Shown one piece after another: positions 55,085 through 62,788 of a stretch of DNA of 64,000 bases. This DNA comes from Anaerovirgula multivorans (lineage in GTDB: Bacteria; Bacillota; Clostridia; Peptostreptococcales; Natronincolaceae). Position 1 is the first letter of the stretch. Every line of letters begins with the position of its first letter. Made by a program: the position numbers and the translations under genes. The notes beneath the pieces were generated by a model that did not search any database, was not told where the DNA came from, and was given only the letters and a program-made list of their open reading frames with translations. The DNA lies in the NCBI RefSeq assembly GCF_900188145.1, contig NZ_FZOJ01000012.1, positions 62,001-126,000 on the forward strand, read 5' to 3'.

Positions 55085-56200
55085 TTATGGCTTTACTGAA
55101 TTTCTTATTTCATCTAATTTATTTGTATCCATTCCTATAGCAGTATCAACTTTTATCTCTCCACTAATGATCTTAGCAGATATCTCCTCTACTAAATCTC
55201 TTAATTCTTGTGGAATATTCTTATCATAATATTCATTTTTAGCCAATCCTATTGATTCTTCATTTAATCCCAAAGCCTCCGCTGTACCCCAAGGTAATTT
55301 TCCCTCAATCTCTAACTCTATGGCTCTAACTAGAGATTGATCTACTCTTTTTAGAACAGATGATAAAATTAATTCAGCCTTTTCATTATCTGAGCCCTTG
55401 AAAATCATAGCTTGGTCTGAATCAACGCCTATAGCATATTTCTTTTCACTTTTAGCTGCATCTAGTGCCCCTAATCCAGCTTGAGATGCGACAGGAAATA
55501 CCAAATCTACTTTTTGATTGTATTGAGCAAGTGCCATTTCTTTTCCTTTGGCACTATCAAAGAAATCTCCTATATAAGAAATAGCAATTTTTATCTCTGG
55601 ATCAACGTATTGAGCTCCTTGAATATAACCAACAAGGAAGTCATTAATAACTGGTATATCCATTCCTCCAACGAAACCTATCATTTTTTCAGGGTTTGCT
55701 AACTCCATATCGGAAGTTGTAATTTTAGCCGCTAAAGCTCCTGCTAAAAAAGACCCTTCGTTTTGTTTGTAGTTAATAGAATAAATGTTTCCAAAATTTC
55801 CACTACTATAATCCACTGCCGCATCAAATAATATGTATTTCTTTTCTGGATATTCTGGTGCTATTTTTTCTAAGTACTCTTGCATTTGCCAGGTTCCAGA
55901 AATAATGATATCCCAATCCTCTTCAGAAACATCTGCTAGAGTTGGCTCCCATTTCATCTGATCTGGACCCATTTCGATTACCTTTGTTATAGCTCCAAAT
56001 TTTGATTGAATTTCCTTAGCCCCTTCGTTAGCTGAATCAAAGAAGGATTTATCTCCTAAATTACCATTTAATAATACCGCTATTTTCAATGGTTCTTCTT
56101 CACCTTCCGTACTAACCTCTGGTGCTTTTGTGCTACAGCCCGTTAATGCAAGTGATGCCACCATGATGATTACTAAAACAAACATAAACATTCTTTTCAT
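55085..56200 (-). CDS. BMP-family nucleoside-binding lipoprotein (NupN-like)
   Basis: The 371-residue exported lipoprotein has a signal peptide and lipobox LALTGC with the lipid-bearing Cys22. The mature part has the PnrA/BMP fold (LNGNLGDKSFFDSANEG, IGFVGGMDIPVINDFLVGY, PVASQAGLGALDAA). It should capture purine nucleosides for the importer. First gene of the operon. Confidence 0.94.
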   Translation of the reverse strand: MKRMFMFVLVIIMVASLALTGCSTKAPEVSTEGEEEPLKIAVLLNGNLGDKSFFDSANEGAKEIQSKFGAITKVIEMGPDQMKWEPTLADVSEEDWDIIISGTWQMQEYLEKIAPEYPEKKYILFDAAVDYSSGNFGNIYSINYKQNEGSFLAGALAAKITTSDMELANPEKMIGFVGGMDIPVINDFLVGYIQGAQYVDPEIKIAISYIGDFFDSAKGKEMALAQYNQKVDLVFPVASQAGLGALDAAKSEKKYAIGVDSDQAMIFKGSDNEKAELILSSVLKRVDQSLVRAIELEIEGKLPWGTAEALGLNEESIGLAKNEYYDKNIPQELRDLVEEISAKIISGEIKVDTAIGMDTNKLDEIRNSVKP

Positions 56201-56363
56201 TTTTTTCCCTCCACTTTTCGAATATTTCGAACTTTAAAAATAGATTTTGAGCAATTTTTTGTTTTTAAACAAGAATTTTTGCTCCTTCCTAGAAAACTTC
56301 TGCTTCCTAGAATCCCCCTAGCACTATACTTACTAATCACAACTTTTGTTTGATAAAATACTT

Positions 56364-56389
56364 ACGTAAACGTTTTACGTAAACGTTTT
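56364..56389. promoter_or_regulatory. Two tandem LacI-type operators
   Basis: ACGTAAACGTTTT occurs twice back to back (56364-56376 and 56377-56389), each centred on the palindrome AAACGTTT. They begin about ten bases after the likely start point, a roadblock position. They also resemble catabolite (cre) sites. Confidence 0.75.
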
Positions 56390-56405
56390 ATTAAACTTTA
56401 ATTTA

Positions 56406-56434
56406 ATTATATAAAAAAATAAGATAAGTATCAA
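56406..56434 (-). promoter_or_regulatory. Sigma-A promoter of the nucleoside operon
   Basis: TTGATA (56429-56434) and TATAAT (56406-56411) are 17 bases apart on the minus strand. The leader to the lipoprotein gene is about 200 bases; 56201-56363 shows nothing else recognised. Confidence 0.8.
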
Positions 56435-56466
56435 TGTTTTTTTTACATAAAATACTAAATATTAAA

Positions 56467-56518
56467 AAACCTCTCAAACAGCATTTTTTCATTCTTTTAT
56501 GGCTGTTTCAAGAGGTTT
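56467..56518 (-). terminator. Terminator after parB
   Basis: AAACCTCT-AAACAGC pairs with GCTGTTTC-AAGAGGTTT (about 16 pairs, one bulge), then TTTTTTAAT on the minus strand. Confidence 0.85.
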
Positions 56519-56546
56519 AATTTTATTGTTAATATCTTATAGATAA

Positions 56547-56562
56547 TATTTCATGTGAAACA
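56547..56562. promoter_or_regulatory. Degenerate parS-like site at the parB stop
   Basis: TATTTCATGTGAAACA matches parS at 14 of 16 positions and abuts the parB stop codon. One mismatch is in the central CACGTG, so binding is uncertain. Confidence 0.4.
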
Positions 56563-57444
56563 TTAACTGCTTGTTTCCAATAGGCTTAATATTCTTTCTA
56601 AGTCTCCATCATTATAATACTCGATCTCAATCTTTCCTTTTTTTCTGCCTTTTGTTATATTTACCTTTGTTCCAAAAAAACTTTTTAAATCTTCTTCAAA
56701 CTTTATAAGCATAAAATCCTTCTCTTTTTTATTTTCCTTCTCTTTTTTCTTAGAATTAGAAAGATTTCTCATTAATTCTTCTACTTGACGAACATTTAAA
56801 TGTTCCTCTTCAACTTTTTTAGCAATTTCATATTGCCTATCACTATTATCAATGCTTAACAAAGCTCGTCCATGTCCAGCAGAAATTTTCCCCTCCTTTA
56901 TCATGCCTATAACTCGGTTATCTAATTGCAATAATCTTAAAATATTAGCTATATAAGGTCGACTCTTTCCTAAAGCTTCTCCTAATTGATCTTGTGTAAC
57001 TTGGTAAGTATCAATGATATATTTATAAGCTTTTGCCTCCTCCATAATATTTAAATCTTCCCTCTGGATATTTTCTATAAGAGATATTTCCATTAATTGT
57101 TGCTCATTATGTTTTTTAACAATGCAAGGAATTTCCTTTAACTCTGCATTTCTAGCAGCTCTCCATCTTCTTTCACCAGCGATAATCATATAGCCATCTT
57201 CTTTTTTTATTACTACAATCGGTTGTATTAATCCGTGGAGTTTTATTGATTCTGCTAATTCTTGTAGTGCCTCTTTGTTGAAATCTTTTCTAGGCTGATG
57301 TTCATTAGGAAATATTTTATTAATGTTAATGTTCTTTATACTATCTTCAGTTACTATCTCTTCAACAATATCTACCCTGCTAAGTTGTGGTATTAGAGCT
57401 TGCAGGCCTTTCCCTAACCCTTTTTTCTTAGCTGCTTTTGTCAT
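56563..57444 (-). CDS. parB: Chromosome partition protein ParB (Spo0J)
   Basis: The 293-residue CTP-dependent clamp has the N-terminal GLGKGLQALIP, CTP pocket motifs GERRWRA and ENIQRED, a helix-turn-helix (GKSRPYIANILRLL) and a C-terminal dimer domain. The Arg in GKSR and Gly in SAGHGRAL are ParB-type specificity residues. It follows parA without a gap. Confidence 0.97.
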   Translation of the reverse strand: MTKAAKKKGLGKGLQALIPQLSRVDIVEEIVTEDSIKNININKIFPNEHQPRKDFNKEALQELAESIKLHGLIQPIVVIKKEDGYMIIAGERRWRAARNAELKEIPCIVKKHNEQQLMEISLIENIQREDLNIMEEAKAYKYIIDTYQVTQDQLGEALGKSRPYIANILRLLQLDNRVIGMIKEGKISAGHGRALLSIDNSDRQYEIAKKVEEEHLNVRQVEELMRNLSNSKKKEKENKKEKDFMLIKFEEDLKSFFGTKVNITKGRKKGKIEIEYYNDGDLERILSLLETSS

Positions 57445-58218
57445 CTATATCACATCCTCTTCCAGTTCTATAAATTCCTCCGCCAATTCAAGATAAGCTT
57501 CTGCCCCTTTAGATTTGTTATCATAGTAAATAATAGGTTGTCCATGACTTGGAGCCTCTGCAAGCCGAACATTTCTAGGTATAATGGTAGTATATACCTT
57601 TCCTTTAAAATAATTTTTCACTTCATCTACCACCTGGATTGATAAATTAGTTCTTCCATCAAACATACTTAAAACAACACCTTGAACCTCTAAACTAGGA
57701 TTTAAACTCTGTTTTACCAACTGAATGGTGTTCATTAATTGGCTAACTCCTTCTAGCGCGTAATACTCACACTGAATTGGTATTAAAACACTATCTACGG
57801 CTGAAAGAGAGTTTATTGTTAATAATCCTAAAGAAGGAGGGCAGTCTACGAAGATATAATCATAATCCCCTCTAATTTCATTTATAGCTTTTCTTAACTT
57901 TCTTTCCCTATCATTAGTAGAAACCAATTCTATTTCCGCCCCTGCCAACTCACTACTAGAAGGTATTAAATCAATATTTTCATATTCTGTTTGTATAATT
58001 ATTTTTCTAATATTTACCTCATCAATCATCAAATCATAAATACTATATTCTAGTTGTGTTTTATCAACACCAAATCCACTGGTTGTATTACCTTGAGGGT
58101 CAATATCTATTACACATACCTTTTTACCTTTGTTGGCAACACATGCACTCAAATTAACATTGGTTGTTGTTTTGCCAACGCCTCCTTTTTGGTTGAAAAT
58201 TGCTATTACCTTGGCCAT
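57445..58218 (-). CDS. parA: Chromosome partition ATPase ParA (Soj)
   Basis: The 257-residue deviant Walker ATPase has FNQKGGVGKTTTNVNL, DIDPQGNTTSGFG and FVDCPPSLG. It partners ParB in origin segregation and can regulate DnaA. Starts the parA-parB operon; no promoter is confidently assigned in the 285-base gap shared with the divergent Gdt1 gene. Confidence 0.97.
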   Translation of the reverse strand: MAKVIAIFNQKGGVGKTTTNVNLSACVANKGKKVCVIDIDPQGNTTSGFGVDKTQLEYSIYDLMIDEVNIRKIIIQTEYENIDLIPSSSELAGAEIELVSTNDRERKLRKAINEIRGDYDYIFVDCPPSLGLLTINSLSAVDSVLIPIQCEYYALEGVSQLMNTIQLVKQSLNPSLEVQGVVLSMFDGRTNLSIQVVDEVKNYFKGKVYTTIIPRNVRLAEAPSHGQPIIYYDNKSKGAEAYLELAEEFIELEEDVI

Positions 58219-58503
58219 TAAGTCTGCCCCCTTTAAACTATTTGTTATAAATTTTCATATTATTAAGTTTCTAAAAAATTTTAAATTCTCCTTTTAAAAT
58301 CAAGAAAAACTTTGTAATTTTCTGATTTTTATTTTAAAGTATAAATACTTTTACTATTCCTTGATAAGAAGGTGTTTTCTCTAAGATATAACATTTTACT
58401 AATAATACGGGTTGTTAGAGAATATAATTACTTATAGCCAACAAGAACTAAGGAAGTATTTCTACAAAATGCCTATTAAGAGGATCCTTGAGGAGGCTTA
58501 AAA

Positions 58504-58773
58504 ATGCTAAGAATTATAGTAACAACTTTTTTTATTGTATTTGTTGCAGAACTAGGAGATAAAACACAACTTCAAACTATGCTTCTTGCTACACAATCTA
58601 GATCCATCTGGCCAGTATTTATTGGAGCTTCTTTAGCCTTAATACTTAGCTCTCTTATTGGTGTATTTGCTGGAACCTTTTTAAGTAAATATATCCCTAC
58701 CCACTATTTACAAACAGCTGCTGGTATAGCTTTTGTTATTATTGGTATTTTAACTTTAAGTGGTAAAATTTAA
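58504..58773 (+). CDS. Half-size TMEM165/Gdt1 (UPF0016) membrane protein
   Basis: This 89-residue protein has three membrane segments and a single AELGDKTQLQTM motif, which binds cations in the Mn/Ca exporter family. Full-length members have two such repeats, so this one must pair with itself or another half. It sits in opposite orientation between parA and noc. Good ribosome site (GAGGAGG). Confidence 0.92.
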   Translation: MLRIIVTTFFIVFVAELGDKTQLQTMLLATQSRSIWPVFIGASLALILSSLIGVFAGTFLSKYIPTHYLQTAAGIAFVIIGILTLSGKI

Positions 58774-58850
58774 AGTTTATTAACTTTAATGTTAACTTTA
58801 AAGTCTCATTCAATAATAGATATTACATAACTTCCATCCATTAGTTAGAA

Positions 58851-58890
58851 AAGTAGATAACCCAAATCTTTGATTTGATGTCAGTCACTT
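58851..58890. repeat. Structured repeat, third copy (near noc)
   Basis: AAGTAGATAACC, a hairpin CAAATC-TTT-GATTTG (58863-58877), then GTCAGTCACTT. The flanks match those of the tandem repeat in the mnmE-mnmG gap while the stem sequence differs. A second hairpin CACTTT-CAC-AAAGTG follows (58886-58900). Confidence 0.45.
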
Positions 58891-58901
58891 TCACAAAGTG
58901 C

Positions 58902-58934
58902 AAAAAGATTACTACAATCTCTAGTAATCTTTTT
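58902..58934. terminator. Bidirectional terminator between the Gdt1 gene and noc
   Basis: AAAAAGATTACTA and TAGTAATCTTTTT form a 13-pair perfect stem with a seven-base loop. Confidence 0.9.
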
Positions 58935-58955
58935 AAGGTTTATTTCTTTTTAAGG

Positions 58956-59753
58956 TTATGCTTTAGGAATTTTAACCGTTACTTCTATAAAATCCCCTTT
59001 ATCTACTTGTTTGAATTCAGCATTTCCTTGTTTGTCTTTAATAGCTTCGTAAGCCTGTTTAATCGTATTAATGTAAATCCTATAGTTCATGAAGCTCTTA
59101 ATGTTTTGTTTATGCTTAGGTTCTTCCTCCGCAGTTAACTCCTCTAACATGCTTTGTATAAATTCTTCTGTTTTTTTAACATTATAATCATTTTTAATGA
59201 TTTTATCTAAGACCATAAGCCTTAATTCTTCATCTGGAAGCTTTAGCAATGCTCTTCCATGTCTTTCTGTTAAATTATGTTCTAACAGTTTTTGTTTTAT
59301 CTCGTCCCCTAATCTAAGAATTCTTAATTTGTTTGCAATAGTAGATTGATTCTTCCCTATCCGAACAGCCAATTCCTGTTGTGTTAAGCCATGATCTTCG
59401 ATTAGATTAGCATAACCCTCTGCCTCTTCTATAAAGTTTAAATCTTCTCTTTGTAGATTTTCAATAATAGCTAAAACCGCTGAATCTTTATCATTAAACT
59501 GATTATTAACAATGGCTGGTATGGTTATTAAGTTGGCTAATCTTGCCGCTTTTACTCTTCTTTCTCCTGCTATTAATTCAAATTTTCCTTCTCCTATTTG
59601 TCTAACACTTATAGGCTGTAATACGCCATATGACTTTATTGATTGACTTAGCTCTTGAAGACTTGTTTGAGAGAAGCTTTTTCTAGGTTGATAGGGGTTG
59701 GAAATAACAGAATCTATGGATATTTCAAGAACTTTTTTTTCAGCATTACTCAT
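58956..59753 (-). CDS. noc: Nucleoid occlusion protein Noc
   Basis: The 265-residue ParB paralogue has GERRVKAAR, ENLQREDLNFIEEAEGYA and a helix-turn-helix (GKNQSTIANKLRIL). The Gln, Lys and later Arg (TERHGRAL) are those that switch ParB specificity to Noc sites, so it is Noc, not a second ParB. The N-terminus (MSNAEKKVLEISIDSVI) lacks the amphipathic membrane-binding helix of Bacillus Noc. Located after rsmG as in Bacillus. Confidence 0.94.
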   Translation of the reverse strand: MSNAEKKVLEISIDSVISNPYQPRKSFSQTSLQELSQSIKSYGVLQPISVRQIGEGKFELIAGERRVKAARLANLITIPAIVNNQFNDKDSAVLAIIENLQREDLNFIEEAEGYANLIEDHGLTQQELAVRIGKNQSTIANKLRILRLGDEIKQKLLEHNLTERHGRALLKLPDEELRLMVLDKIIKNDYNVKKTEEFIQSMLEELTAEEEPKHKQNIKSFMNYRIYINTIKQAYEAIKDKQGNAEFKQVDKGDFIEVTVKIPKA

Positions 59754-59875
59754 CCCGATCCCTCTTTTCTTTAAGGAATTTCTATGTATTACTATTTCTA
59801 TAAAAATATATTGTCTCCTTCTAAAGTTAATGGGAAAATTTTTTTTTTCGTTTTACAAAATTTTATCTTTATAAA

Positions 59876-60595
59876 CTATTTTATAGGATTTTTAGTAGGT
59901 AAACCTGCTTTTCTTGGATATTTTGTCGAAGTTTGTTTAGTTTTTTCTATAAGTAGTATAGAATGGGTGATATCACTAAAGGGTAAAGTTATATCTTCTT
60001 TATCTACTATCTTTCCTCCCAATACCTTTATAGCTTTTTCTGCTTCAAGTAACTCTTCTTGTAGAGCTTTACCTTTTTGACAAATAAAGTACCCCCCTAC
60101 TTTAACAAAAGGGAGACAGTACTCTACTAATATATTTAATGGAGCTACAGCTCTTGCCACTGCATAGTCATAAGTTTCTCTATATCGTTTCTCTTGTCCG
60201 TAATCTTCAGCTCTACCATGGATAAATTCTACCTCCTCTAGTTGCAGTTGAAGGCAAACCTCTTTTAAGAAGTTAATTCTTTTATTCAAGGAATCTAATA
60301 AAGTTAACTTTAATTGAGGAAAAATAACTTTAAGAGGTATACCAGGAAATCCTGCCCCAGTTCCTACATCAATTAATTTACCATTATTTCTTAACTGCTC
60401 TATTTTTACGCAGGAGATAGAGTCAAGAAAATGTTTAATAATCACTTCCTTTTCTTCTTCTATCGCTGTTAGATTCATTTTTTGGTTCCATTCCAATAGT
60501 ATATCTTTGTATTTCAATAGTTGATGAATTTGTTTTTCTTCAATCTGTGCTCCTAATTCTATGCTTCCTTCTTGCAAAAGCTTTTTCAACTCCAT
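59876..60595 (-). CDS. rsmG: 16S rRNA (guanine-527-N7) methyltransferase RsmG
   Basis: The 239-residue enzyme has DVGTGAGFPGIPLKVIFP (SAM site), LLDSLNKRINFL and YDYAVARAVAPL. Methylates G527 of 16S rRNA; loss often gives streptomycin tolerance. Three bases after mnmG. Confidence 0.97.
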   Translation of the reverse strand: MELKKLLQEGSIELGAQIEEKQIHQLLKYKDILLEWNQKMNLTAIEEEKEVIIKHFLDSISCVKIEQLRNNGKLIDVGTGAGFPGIPLKVIFPQLKLTLLDSLNKRINFLKEVCLQLQLEEVEFIHGRAEDYGQEKRYRETYDYAVARAVAPLNILVEYCLPFVKVGGYFICQKGKALQEELLEAEKAIKVLGGKIVDKEDITLPFSDITHSILLIEKTKQTSTKYPRKAGLPTKNPIK

Positions 60596-60598
60596 TTT

Positions 60599-62494
60599 TT
60601 ATTCACTACCCCCTCTTTGCCTTCTTTTCTGTTCTAAGTAGACCAATAGCACAGAAATATCAGCAGGTGAAACTCCTGATATTCTAGAAGCCTGTCCCAC
60701 AGAAAGAGGTTTAATATTATTTAACTTTTGTCTTGCCTCCAGTCGCAATCCTTCTATTCCATTATAATCAATTTCTTCACTAAGTTTCTTATTTTCTAGC
60801 TTTTTAAATTGATCTATTTGCTTTAATTGCTTATCAATATAGCCTTCATATTTCACTATAATTTCGCATTGCTTTGCGGCGTCTCTTAAGATTTCATTAG
60901 ACCTATTTGGATCGATGGCTGTAATATTATCATAGGAAATTTCTGGTCTTTTTAACAAATCATAAAGACTTATCCCAGTCTTGATAAGGGCACTATTTAA
61001 TTTCTCCAAAAGAAAATTTGCTTTTTCAGGTGAAACAATAGTGCTTTTTAATCTTTCCATTTCTTCTTCTATTTGCTGTTTTTTATTTAAATATTTTTCA
61101 TATCTATCTTTTTTTGCTAAACCAACCTCATATCCCTTTGGAGTTAACCTCAGGTCAGCGTTATCTTGTCTTAATACCAACCTATATTCTGCTCTAGAGG
61201 TCATCATTCGATAGGGTTCATTGGTGCCTTTGGTAACTAAATCATCAATCAATACCCCTATATAAGCTTCTGACCTATCTAAAATAAAGGGTTCTTTCTC
61301 TTGAAGCTTTAATACCGCATTAATTCCTGCCATCAAACCTTGGGCAGCTGCTTCTTCATAGCCTGAGGTCCCATTAAATTGTCCAGCACTGAAGAGATTA
61401 CTAATATGTTTTATTTCTAAAGAAGGCTTTAACTGAGTAGGATCAATACAATCATATTCAATAGCATAGGCTGGCCTCATAATTTTTACCTTTTCAAGTC
61501 CTACTACCGTCCTTGCCATAGCCTCTTGTACTTCTTCTGGGAGACTTGTCGACATTCCCTGTAGGTACATTTCCTTGGTATCTAGTCCCTCTGGTTCAAT
61601 AAATAATTGATGAGAGTGTTTATCTTGAAAACGAACCATTTTATCCTCAATAGAAGGACAATATCTTGGTCCTACACTTTCCATATCTCCCCTATACATA
61701 GCTGAGCGATTGATGTTTTCCATAATGATTTTTTGTGTTGCTGCTGTAGTACGGGTTAACCAGCAAGGTTGTTGTTCAATCTCCAGTTTATCATTTAAAA
61801 AGGAAAAGGGTACTATCTCTTCATCTCCTGCATGGATAGACATTTCAGAGAAGTCAATAGTATCCCTGTGAATTCTAGCAGGGGTTCCTGTCTTAAATCG
61901 CCGCATATTGCAGCTTATTTCCTTCAACTTTTCAGAAAGATATTGAGCAGGAAATAAACCATTAGGTCCTGACTCATAGTTTACTTCTCCCATATATATC
62001 TTCCCTCTTAAATAAACCCCTGTTGCCAAGATAACTGCCTTCCCATAATATACAGCCCCAGTCCTCGTAACTATACCCTGAACTCTATTCTCCTCCACAA
62101 TTAAATCAACAACTTCTCCCTGCCTTATATCTAAGTTAACTTCATTTTCTAAGGTTTTTTTCATTTCTATATGATATCTTGATTTATCTGCTTGAGCTCT
62201 TAAAGAGTGTACTGCTGGTCCTTTAGCCGTATTTAACATTTTACTTTGAACAAAGGATTTATCAATATTGATTCCCATTTCACCTCCAAGAGCGTCAATT
62301 TCCCTAACTAAATGTCCTTTACCAGTACCACCAATAGATGGATTACATGGCATCATAGCAATAGCATCCAATGTTAAAGTTAATATTAATGTTTTACATC
62401 CCATTCTTGAAGTAGCAAGTGCAGCTTCACAGCCGGCATGTCCAGCTCCTACTACAACTACATCATAATTCCCCGCATCATATCGAATATCCAT
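60599..62494 (-). CDS. mnmG: tRNA uridine-5-carboxymethylaminomethyl modification protein MnmG
   Basis: The 631-residue FAD enzyme has [16 protein letters not shown] (FAD site), [19 protein letters not shown], and the C-terminal helical domain ending [14 protein letters not shown]. With MnmE it modifies the wobble uridine of certain tRNAs. Standard length. Confidence 0.98.
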   Translation of the reverse strand: MDIRYDAGNYDVVVVGAGHAGCEAALATSRMGCKTLILTLTLDAIAMMPCNPSIGGTGKGHLVREIDALGGEMGINIDKSFVQSKMLNTAKGPAVHSLRAQADKSRYHIEMKKTLENEVNLDIRQGEVVDLIVEENRVQGIVTRTGAVYYGKAVILATGVYLRGKIYMGEVNYESGPNGLFPAQYLSEKLKEISCNMRRFKTGTPARIHRDTIDFSEMSIHAGDEEIVPFSFLNDKLEIEQQPCWLTRTTAATQKIIMENINRSAMYRGDMESVGPRYCPSIEDKMVRFQDKHSHQLFIEPEGLDTKEMYLQGMSTSLPEEVQEAMARTVVGLEKVKIMRPAYAIEYDCIDPTQLKPSLEIKHISNLFSAGQFNGTSGYEEAAAQGLMAGINAVLKLQEKEPFILDRSEAYIGVLIDDLVTKGTNEPYRMMTSRAEYRLVLRQDNADLRLTPKGYEVGLAKKDRYEKYLNKKQQIEEEMERLKSTIVSPEKANFLLEKLNSALIKTGISLYDLLKRPEISYDNITAIDPNRSNEILRDAAKQCEIIVKYEGYIDKQLKQIDQFKKLENKKLSEEIDYNGIEGLRLEARQKLNNIKPLSVGQASRISGVSPADISVLLVYLEQKRRQRGGSE

Positions 62495-62588
62495 TTCCTA
62501 TACCTCCATAAACTGTATGAATATGTCCTTACATATCTTTACTTTAATACACTAAGGGCTACAATTCAGAGGAAAAAACCATCCTCTA

Positions 62589-62649
62589 GATAAACAAACT
62601 AAGTGACTGCCACAAAAGTTGAAGTGCAAACTTTTGTCCATCTACTTAT
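62589..62649 (-). repeat. Structured tandem repeat, unit B
   Basis: A 61-base unit. On the minus strand it runs ATAAGTAG, hairpin ACAAAAGTT-N8-AACTTTTGT, then TCACTTAGTTTGTTTATC. It is about 72% identical to unit A (44 of 61). Confidence 0.65.
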
Positions 62650-62650
62650 A

Positions 62651-62711
62651 GATAAACAAACTAAGTGATCGACTTGAAAGTTACAAACCAAACTTTCGGT
62701 TGCCTACTTAT
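62651..62711 (-). repeat. Structured tandem repeat, unit A
   Basis: Second 61-base unit, one base away (period 62). Its hairpin is GAAAGTT-N8-AACTTTC in the same register; one stem pair changes from G-C to A-T relative to unit B. Confidence 0.65.
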
Positions 62712-62716
62712 GAATT

Positions 62717-62767
62717 AAGTCTCATTTTAACTCAAGGGCGAAACCGTAGATCGTAGGTATTAAAATA
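62717..62767. repeat. GAAACC-type repeat, copy 3
   Basis: AAGTCTCAT, then AAGGGCGAAACCGTAGA and GTATTAAAAT, similar to copies near 24728 and 42208. Flanking stem pairing is poorer here. Confidence 0.4.
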
Positions 62768-62788
62768 AAAGCATAGAGATGTATATCT

